11,133 nucleotides of DNA from JBFKMV01 sp041629655 (lineage in GTDB: Bacteria; Acidobacteriota; Polarisedimenticolia; Polarisedimenticolales; Polarisedimenticolaceae). Numbering within the stretch: position 1 is the first letter of the stretch; the number at the start of each line of letters is the position of its first letter. The translations under genes were made by a program, and so were the position numbers. Under the pieces are notes generated by a model. That model was not told where the DNA came from and made no database searches. It saw only the letters and a program-made list of their open reading frames with translations. The stretch covers positions 1 to 11,133 of the forward strand of contig JBFKMV010000169.1 in the NCBI GenBank assembly GCA_041629655.1. Direction: 5' to 3'. Of the stretch, positions 6,593-11,133 are shown piece by piece.

Positions 6593-9247
6593 TTGCCGAT
6601 CGAGCCCGGACAGACACTGCTGCACTACCGCATCGTCGAGAAGATCGGCGAGGGCGGGATGGGTGCGGTCTGGAAGGCCGTCGACACCGCGCTCGACCGC
6701 GAGGTGGCGATCAAGATCTTGCCCGCGGCGTTCTCGGAGGACCCGGACCGGCTGGCGCGCTTCGAGCGCGAGGCCAAGCTGCTGGCATCGCTGAACCACG
6801 AGAACATCACCACGATCCACGGGTTGCACGAGGTCGAGGGCCTGCGCTTCATCGCCATGGAGCTGGCCCAGGGCGAGGACCTGGCGCAGCGGCTCCAGCG
6901 CGGACCGCTCCCGCTGGACGAGGTGCTGATCGTCGGCCGCGAGGTCGCCGAGGCGCTGGAGGCGGCGCACGAGCAGGGCGTGATCCACCGCGACCTCAAG
7001 CCGGCCAACGTCGTGCTGGGGGCTGCGGACCGGGTGGAGGTGCTGGACTTCGGCCTGGCCAAGGCCGTGGAGCGCGAGCCGACTTCGGGCGGGACCGATC
7101 CCGCGATGTCGCCCACGTTGACGTCGGGAGGGCAGACCCGCGACGGGATGATCCTCGGGACCGCGGCCTACATGAGCCCCGAGCAGGCCCGCGGCCGTCC
7201 GGTGGACCGGCGCGCCGACATCTGGGCCTTCGGTTGCCTGCTGTACGAGGCGCTGACCGGCGAGCGCGCGTTCCCCGGCGAGACGGTCTCGGACACGCTG
7301 GTCGCCGTGCTCAGCCGCGAGCCCGACTGGAGCGCGCTGCCGGCCGGCACGCCGCCGCGTCTGCGCCGGCTGCTGGAGCGCTGCCTGACCCGCGACGAGC
7401 GCCGCCGGCTGCGCGACATCGGCGAGGCGCGGATCGTGATCGAGGACGTGATCGCCGGAGACGGCGGCGCCGCCGCCGAGGTTGCCGTACCGGAAGCGCG
7501 CCGGCCGTCACCCGCACGCTGGGCGATCCTGGGCGTCGCCGGCGCGGTGCTCTTCGCGGCGGGATGGTTGCTGCGTCCCTCCGAAAGCGTGGAAGCCCGG
7601 GGCCTCGACCCCGACTCCGCTTTCCGGCGGCTGACCTTCGGCGAGGGTCTGGAGTTCGAACCCGCGCTCTCGCCGGACGGCAACTACGTCGCCTACACGA
7701 CCGACGAGGCGGGCAACCTCGACATCGCGATCCTCCCGCTGGCCGGCGGCAACGTGAACCGCGTCGTGACGCATCCCGCCGACGACGCCCATCCCCGCTG
7801 GTCCCCGGACGGGACACGGCTGGCCTTCGTGTCGGCGCGCGGACGGCCGGGAGGTTACCTGACCACCGTCGGCGGATTGGGTTCGGTCTCGACCTACATC
7901 GCCGCGGTCAACGCCGACCTCTACCTGGTGCCCGCGCTCGGCGGCGCGGCCTCGAAGCTGGCCGATCGCGCGGCCTACCCGACGTGGTCGCCCGACGGGA
8001 GCGCGCTGGCGTTCCAGTCCGACCGCGACGGCCAGTGGCACATCTGGCGGATGCCCGCGGCGGGCGGGGAGCCGGTCAAGCTCACCGACGGCGACGGGAT
8101 GGACTTCCAGCCGGCGTGGTCGCCCGACGGGCGCTTCATCGCCTACGGGTCGTTCGAGGATGGCCTGGGCCTGTACGTCGTCCCGGCCGCGGGCGGCGAA
8201 CGTACCCGGCTGTTCGAGGGCATGGCGCTCGAGCCGGCGTGGTCGCCCGACGGGCGCTGGATCTACTTCTCCACCGACCGCACCGCCGGCCCCGCCGTGC
8301 TGAACCTGTGGCGACTGCCCGTCGGCGGCGACGGCCGGCCCGTCGCGGCCGCCGAGCGCATCACCTTCGGCGAGGGGAGCGACATCGACGTTTCGCTGTC
8401 GTCCGACGGACGACGGTTGGCCTTCAGCACGGTGCGCTTCGCGCCGGACGTCTGGGCGCTGGACGTCCAGACCCGCGTGCTGCGGCGCATCACCTCGACT
8501 GACGGCTCGGAGGACGCGCCACACCTCCATCCCGACGGCCGCACCTTGCTGTTCGAATCGGACCGCACGGGCAGCTCGCGGCTGTGGACGCTGGATCTCG
8601 TCGACGGCACGCTGCAGCAGCTCACGACGCCGGGAGAAACCCGGTTCGCCCGCTGGTCGCCCGACGGTTCACGTATCGCCTACGAGCTGGACCTCCCCGA
8701 CGGCCCGCGCCGGCTGGCCGTCCAGCGCCGCGGCGACGCGACCCCCGAGATCGTGGTCAAGCAGGAAGGCGCCGGTGCGACCGCGGCCCAGTGGTCGCCG
8801 GACGGCCGGCTCATCGCCGCCTCGGCCGCCACGAGCTCCTGGATCCACGAGCTAGGCGGCGCGTCGACGGAGCTTCCGGAGCCCGGGGTCTTCCCCACGT
8901 GGTCGCCGGACGGCGGCGAGATCGCGGTCCAGCGCGAGGTGCGAAGCGGCGTGCGCGAGCTGTGGATCGTTCCCGCCGGCGCCGGCGAGGCCCGCCGGGT
9001 GGCCGGCGGCGACGTCGAGTACTCGCATCCCCAGTGGTGCCCGACCGATCCCGACCGGATCCTGGTCGTGATCGACCACAAGGACCTCGGGATCGTGCGG
9101 GTGAGCACCGGCGAGGTCGAGCGTGTCACCGACCTCGCGTCGTCGACCGTGCTCGTGGACTACCCGAGCTGGTCGGCCGACGGTACGACCGTCTACTTCA
9201 GCCTGTCCCGCAAGCGCGGCGACGTGTTCCTGATCGAGGGCCTGTAG
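6593..9247 (+). CDS. Transmembrane Ser/Thr protein kinase with twelve PD40/TolB-type propeller repeats
   Basis: 884 residues from a TTG codon. Residues about 12-290 form a complete Hanks-type kinase: GEGGMGAV (19-26), VAIK with K41, HRDLKPAN (132-139), DFG (152-154) and YMSPEQARG. One membrane helix lies at about 310-328 (WAILGVAGAVLFAAGWLL), placing the rest probably outside the cytoplasm. From about 345 to the end I count twelve WSPDG-type repeats. Some are degenerate (SLSSDG, HLHPDG, QWCPTDPD, SWSADG). Twelve would make two six-bladed TolB-like propellers, an inference from the count. Repeat 2 carries an insertion of about 20 residues rich in Gly and Thr. Such kinase-PD40 receptors are common in Acidobacteriota; their ligands and substrates are mostly unknown. 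The gene follows creD by 60 bp and may be co-expressed with it, though it seems to have its own promoter. It converges with vapC, with 6 bp between the stops. Confidence 0.93.
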   Translation: MPIEPGQTLLHYRIVEKIGEGGMGAVWKAVDTALDREVAIKILPAAFSEDPDRLARFEREAKLLASLNHENITTIHGLHEVEGLRFIAMELAQGEDLAQRLQRGPLPLDEVLIVGREVAEALEAAHEQGVIHRDLKPANVVLGAADRVEVLDFGLAKAVEREPTSGGTDPAMSPTLTSGGQTRDGMILGTAAYMSPEQARGRPVDRRADIWAFGCLLYEALTGERAFPGETVSDTLVAVLSREPDWSALPAGTPPRLRRLLERCLTRDERRRLRDIGEARIVIEDVIAGDGGAAAEVAVPEARRPSPARWAILGVAGAVLFAAGWLLRPSESVEARGLDPDSAFRRLTFGEGLEFEPALSPDGNYVAYTTDEAGNLDIAILPLAGGNVNRVVTHPADDAHPRWSPDGTRLAFVSARGRPGGYLTTVGGLGSVSTYIAAVNADLYLVPALGGAASKLADRAAYPTWSPDGSALAFQSDRDGQWHIWRMPAAGGEPVKLTDGDGMDFQPAWSPDGRFIAYGSFEDGLGLYVVPAAGGERTRLFEGMALEPAWSPDGRWIYFSTDRTAGPAVLNLWRLPVGGDGRPVAAAERITFGEGSDIDVSLSSDGRRLAFSTVRFAPDVWALDVQTRVLRRITSTDGSEDAPHLHPDGRTLLFESDRTGSSRLWTLDLVDGTLQQLTTPGETRFARWSPDGSRIAYELDLPDGPRRLAVQRRGDATPEIVVKQEGAGATAAQWSPDGRLIAASAATSSWIHELGGASTELPEPGVFPTWSPDGGEIAVQREVRSGVRELWIVPAGAGEARRVAGGDVEYSHPQWCPTDPDRILVVIDHKDLGIVRVSTGEVERVTDLASSTVLVDYPSWSADGTTVYFSLSRKRGDVFLIEGL
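8109..8258 (+). repeat. 27-bp perfect direct repeat in adjacent propeller blades
   Basis: Positions 8109-8135 and 8232-8258 are identical and 123 bp apart, which is 41 codons or one propeller blade. Each encodes the core PAWSPDGR, in blades 4 and 5. Identity at synonymous positions suggests recent blade duplication or gene conversion, though strong codon bias lowers the weight of this. Confidence 0.8.
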
Positions 9248-9253
9248 GCCCGG

Positions 9254-9652
9254 TCAGGTCTTCCGGATGGCCTGCGCCTGGAGACCGGACACCCGGGCCA
9301 GCGCGTCGAAGTCCCGGTCCCGGTGCAGCACGGTCAGCCCGTTGCGGATCGCGCAGGCGGCGACCAGGCAGTCGACGCCCGACCGGACCGTGAGACCCGA
9401 GCGCCTCGCGCCGCGGTACAGGTTGGCGGCGTCGACGAAGACCTCGACCGCGAGTGGCGACTCGACCCGTGGCAAGGCCAGCATGGCGTCGCGAGCGACG
9501 GCGTACGCCCGCGCGTCGCGAAACCCCTGCAGCACCTCCTGGATCACCGGCGGGCAGGTCACGACCTCGTCGAGCTCCACGGCCGACTCGAGGCGGAACC
9601 GGGAGGGCTTGCGAAACACCTCGACCCAGACCGAGGTGTCAACGATCACCAT
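9254..9652 (-). CDS. vapC: PIN-domain ribonuclease toxin, VapC family
   Basis: 132 residues, the usual VapC length. PIN-domain toxins are Mg2+-dependent endoribonucleases that cut tRNA or rRNA and stop translation when the antitoxin is lost. The acidic metal-binding set is visible: Asp5 (VDTSVW), Glu39 (VIQEVLQG), Asp94 (SGVDCLVAA) and Asp112 with Asp114 (HRDRDFDAL). All expected residues are present, so the toxin is probably active. The ATG at 9652 lies inside the last codons of the antitoxin gene (14-bp overlap), with a weak AGGGA about 7 nt upstream, which indicates translational coupling. The stop codon is 6 bp from that of the convergent kinase gene. The RNA target cannot be predicted. 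Confidence 0.9.
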   Translation of the reverse strand: MVIVDTSVWVEVFRKPSRFRLESAVELDEVVTCPPVIQEVLQGFRDARAYAVARDAMLALPRVESPLAVEVFVDAANLYRGARRSGLTVRSGVDCLVAACAIRNGLTVLHRDRDFDALARVSGLQAQAIRKT

Positions 9653-9881
9653 GCCGGCGTCCCTTTCGCTTCGGCTCGTGGACCGACAGGTCGCCGCGCA
9701 TCTCCGCGAGGTCGCCCTCCCACAGCCCCGAGCCGGCGAGCTCGAGGATGCGACCGGCGCGGGCCCGGCGGACGAACTCGCTCAACGCCCGGTTGACCAC
9801 CGCCGAGTAGGTCCGCTCGCCGCTGAGGCGGAGCGCCTGCTCGAGAGATTCCTCATCGAGCACAAGAGTTGTACGTTTCAT
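9639..9881 (-). CDS. vapB: VapB-type antitoxin
   Basis: 80 residues, encoded just upstream of and overlapping the PIN toxin gene. The N-terminus (MKRTTLVLDEESLEQALRL) has the short strand and helix of a DNA-binding antitoxin of the kind paired with VapC (DUF2191-like), followed by a helix with SAVVNRALSEFVRRA. The Gly/Trp-containing C-terminal part (LAGSGLWEGDLAEMRGD) is typical of the toxin-wrapping segment. Antitoxins of this type neutralise the PIN toxin and usually repress their own promoter. No Shine-Dalgarno lies at a proper distance; the nearest G-rich run is about 14 nt away. The promoter instead predicts a leaderless mRNA starting at the ATG. Assignment rests on both sequence and position. 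Confidence 0.88.
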   Translation of the reverse strand: MKRTTLVLDEESLEQALRLSGERTYSAVVNRALSEFVRRARAGRILELAGSGLWEGDLAEMRGDLSVHEPKRKGRRHGDR

Positions 9882-9887
9882 ATGGTA

Positions 9888-9916
9888 AGTATGCGCCCCT
9901 CGGGAATGCCGGTCAA
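9888..9916 (-). promoter_or_regulatory. Sigma70-type promoter of vapBC, predicted leaderless
   Basis: On the minus strand, TTGACC (9916-9911; 5 of 6) and CATACT (9893-9888; 4 of 6) are separated by exactly 17 bp. The -10 ends 6 nt before the vapB ATG, so transcription should start at or next to the A of the start codon. A short inverted repeat, CATA-N7-TATG (9879-9893), spans the -10 and the ATG and could be part of a VapBC autoregulatory operator; its arms are too short to be sure. Confidence 0.6.
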
Positions 9917-9933
9917 GCCCCGCCTGGACTCGA

Positions 9934-9962
9934 TTGACGCCACGCGGCCCGCGGCGTTACAT
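9934..9962 (+). promoter_or_regulatory. Probable promoter of the DUF3592-like gene
   Basis: TTGACG (9934-9939; 5 of 6) and TTACAT (9957-9962; 3 of 6) are 17 bp apart. Transcription would start near 9969, about 4 nt before the ATG at 9973. The -10 would overlap the alternative ATG at 9961, which argues for the later start. Its -35 faces away from the vapBC -35, with 17 bp between them. Confidence 0.4.
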
Positions 9963-9972
9963 GATCTCGACG

Positions 9973-10338
9973 ATGACCCGTTCCACCGCGCGCGTGTTCC
10001 TGCTGGTCGGCTTCCCGCTGCTGCTCGTGGGGCTGGTCAACCTCGGCGTCCACTTCTACCGCGTGCTGACCTGGGAAACCGCCGACGGCGTGATGTTCGC
10101 CGACACCGACCTGCGGCCGGTGGAGTTCGAGACGCGCTCGGGCGAGCTGATTCGCGCCGGTAACGTGATCTCGCTGCGGCGTCACGTCGAGGTCGGCGAG
10201 CGGTTCACGGTGCACTACCACCCGGCCGACCCGCATCGCGCGTTCGTGGGACTGTCCGGCCCCGCGATCTTCGCGCTGCCGTTGCTGGCGGTAGGTGGCG
10301 TGTTCCAGCTCGTCGTGCTGCTGCGGAGGACGACGTAG
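9973..10338 (+). CDS. Small DUF3592-like membrane protein
   Basis: 121 residues from the ATG at 9973, or 125 from the ATG at 9961. Two hydrophobic helices (about 7-29, FLLVGFPLLLVGLVNLGVHF, and about 95-115, IFALPLLAVGGVFQLVVLLR) flank a domain of about 65 residues that probably lies on one face of the membrane. That domain has the pattern of DUF3592 proteins: a WETADGVMF-like opening, strands, then VEVGERFTVHYHPADPHRAFV, in which YHPADP matches the family's usual Y-[ND]P-x-x-P turn. The function of DUF3592 is unknown. No clear Shine-Dalgarno precedes either ATG. The gene is divergent from vapBC and convergent, with a 20-bp gap, with the next gene. I am confident it is a gene; the family call is from memory of the pattern. 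Confidence 0.75.
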   Translation: MTRSTARVFLLVGFPLLLVGLVNLGVHFYRVLTWETADGVMFADTDLRPVEFETRSGELIRAGNVISLRRHVEVGERFTVHYHPADPHRAFVGLSGPAIFALPLLAVGGVFQLVVLLRRTT

Positions 10339-10358
10339 CTGCGGCTAGCCCGGCCGGC

Positions 10359-10916
10359 TTACGGCCACAGCCAGCCGAACGTGCCCGCGGTCAGCAACGA
10401 GTACACCACGCCGTCGACGGCGTGCCGCGCGGTCGTGCCCCAGCGTTGCCCCTTCCAGATCGAGTCCATGGGGTGGCCCATGGCGTAGGCCAGGAAGGCC
10501 GCGGTGCCGGCCACGCGAAACACCTGCAGGTAGTCCGCGTCGGCGGCGACGGTACGCGTCGTCAGGTAGGCCACGAACAGCGCGACGATCAGCGTGTAGA
10601 TGAACCACTGCACGAGGTTCTTGCCCATCGCGGGCTGGCCGCTGGGGAGGACGTTGAACAGGCCGACCGGGCCTTGCTCCCACTTCTTCTTCATCTCGGG
10701 CGTGTTCATCTCGGACTGCGTGGCGCAGTGGGGCATCATGTAGTTGCCGGGGCCGACGTTCTCCTTGCGCATCGCGGCCATGATGTTCGCCTCGCCGGGC
10801 ATCGCGTCGTAGTCGCGGCTGTGCAGCTTGAGCACCATGTGGCTGATCGAGCTCCAGACGAACACGAGCACGGCGGACAGCAGGATCGGGAGCCAGAGGG
10901 CGGATAGCGAGACCAT
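10359..10916 (-). CDS. Uncharacterised four-helix membrane protein
   Basis: 185 residues from the ATG at 10916, preceded by a strong GAGGAGG ribosome binding site 7 nt away. Four hydrophobic helices are visible: about 5-25 (LWLPILLSAVLVFVWSSI), 103-121 (WFIYTLIVALFVAYL), 131-147 (FRVAGTAAFLAYAMG) and 165-183 (GVVYSLLTAGTFGWLW). Between helices 1 and 2 lies a polar loop of about 75 residues with conserved-looking motifs: HSRDYDAMPGE (32-42) and NYMMPHCATQ (58-67). His26, His32, His63 and Cys64 could bind a metal or cofactor, but this is speculation. I recall similar unannotated proteins from Acidobacteriota and related phyla and know of no assigned function. It is monocistronic here and has its own promoter. 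Confidence 0.85.
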   Translation of the reverse strand: MVSLSALWLPILLSAVLVFVWSSISHMVLKLHSRDYDAMPGEANIMAAMRKENVGPGNYMMPHCATQSEMNTPEMKKKWEQGPVGLFNVLPSGQPAMGKNLVQWFIYTLIVALFVAYLTTRTVAADADYLQVFRVAGTAAFLAYAMGHPMDSIWKGQRWGTTARHAVDGVVYSLLTAGTFGWLWP

Positions 10917-10923
10917 GTCGGTA

Positions 10924-10930
10924 CCTCCTC
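10924..10930 (-). promoter_or_regulatory. Shine-Dalgarno of the four-helix membrane protein gene
   Basis: On the minus strand this reads GAGGAGG, with 7 nt to the ATG at 10916. It is the strongest ribosome binding site in the window and suggests efficient translation. Confidence 0.8.
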
Positions 10931-10995
10931 GTTCGTTCGGGGCCGCGGCAAGCGAGAGGTCGGACGGGGGGTCGCGCAGGGCCCGGGTAGGCGGA

Positions 10996-11025
10996 ACTCT
11001 ACGTCGATCCGGGGTCGGGAATCAA
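10996..11025 (-). promoter_or_regulatory. Possible promoter of the four-helix membrane protein gene
   Basis: On the minus strand, TTGATT (11025-11020; 4 of 6) and TAGAGT (11001-10996; 4 of 6) are 18 bp apart. This predicts a leader of about 70 nt. In a GC-rich intergenic region these AT-richer hexamers stand out, but the match is moderate. The rest of the 202-bp stretch 10917-11118 shows no further structure beyond the sites listed here. Confidence 0.35.
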
Positions 11026-11044
11026 CGGCCGGGCAGCCCCTCGT

Positions 11045-11050
11045 TGTAAT
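11045..11050 (+). promoter_or_regulatory. Possible -10 element of the right-edge gene
   Basis: TGTAAT matches five of six -10 bases and lies 68 bp upstream of the ATG at 11119. The hexamer 17 bp upstream (TCAACG) is a poor -35, so the call rests on the -10 alone. Confidence 0.25.
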
Positions 11051-11118
11051 CTGCGGCCACGAACGGGTCGGCCGGAGCGTCACCGGGACGATTCCCTCGC
11101 CGCCCGGCGGAGGTTCCC

Positions 11119-11133
11119 ATGAATCAGCAAGCA
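11119..11133 (+). CDS. 5' end of a plus-strand gene, product unknown (partial)
   Basis: Only the first five codons (MNQQA) are in the window. The start is supported by GGAGG at 11109-11113, 5 nt upstream, and by a possible -10 at 11045-11050. It is divergent from the four-helix membrane protein gene. Nothing can be said about its function. Confidence 0.5.

Noticed and set aside
5177..8502. Very long alternative frames over creD and the kinase-propeller (603 codons minus, 860 codons plus)
   Set aside because: Their composition is Arg/Pro/Gly-rich low complexity, and they cover several well-supported genes. The conserved protein motifs lie in the other frames.
10339..10358. Palindromes GGCTAGCC and CCGGCCGG between convergent genes as a bidirectional terminator
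   Set aside because: They are short, separate, loopless palindromes without T-tracts, so they do not form a terminator hairpin.
1..11133. CRISPR arrays, tRNA or rRNA genes, insertion sequences, phage attachment sites
   Set aside because: I saw no spaced repeats, tRNA-like cloverleaf ends, transposase motifs or flanking terminal repeats. The only exact repeats found lie inside creD and the propeller.

Overview
The window is very GC-rich bacterial DNA, roughly 70% G+C by eye. It carries two transmembrane serine/threonine protein kinases with different sensor-like C-termini: one with PEGA-like and FGE-sulfatase-like domains, one with a twelve-repeat PD40/TolB-type propeller. That mix, the codon bias, and a four-helix membrane protein of a type I recall from Acidobacteriota point to an acidobacterium, perhaps near Thermoanaerobaculia. 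This placement is inference from gene content, not a database match.

Layout. (1) Positions 1-2571, minus strand: a CorA-type Mg2+/Co2+ channel (1573-2571) whose last codons overlap the GTG start of a receptor kinase (1-1583) that runs off the left edge. (2) 2676-4349, plus: a secreted YcbB/LdtD-type L,D-transpeptidase. It converges with a SAM-dependent methyltransferase (4351-5031, minus), with one base between the two stop codons. (3) 5192-6532, plus: a CreD-family inner-membrane protein, followed by a TTG-started kinase-propeller receptor (6593-9247). (4) 9254-9881, minus: a VapBC-type toxin-antitoxin pair. (5) 9973-10338, plus: a small two-helix DUF3592-like membrane protein. (6) 10359-10916, minus: an uncharacterised four-helix membrane protein. 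(7) 11119 onward: the first five codons of a further plus-strand gene.

How the genes may work together. Several products act at the cell envelope: the transpeptidase remodels peptidoglycan, CreD belongs to an envelope-stress and beta-lactam-linked family, CorA is a channel, and both kinases have one membrane pass with a large probable extracytoplasmic part. A loosely co-located envelope signalling and homeostasis neighbourhood is a reasonable hypothesis, but the genes sit on alternating strands and do not form one operon. No gene here is of a clearly new type.

The most noteworthy non-coding signals are an exact 16-bp palindrome between the methyltransferase and creD, an 11-bp-arm dyad over the probable -10 of the kinase-propeller gene, and promoters for vapB, the L,D-transpeptidase and the DUF3592-like gene that place transcription starts within a few bases of the ATG (leaderless or near-leaderless mRNAs). 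Genes with a clear Shine-Dalgarno use GTG, TTG or ATG starts with 5-7 nt spacing. I saw no tRNA, rRNA, CRISPR array, insertion sequence or convincing intrinsic terminator.
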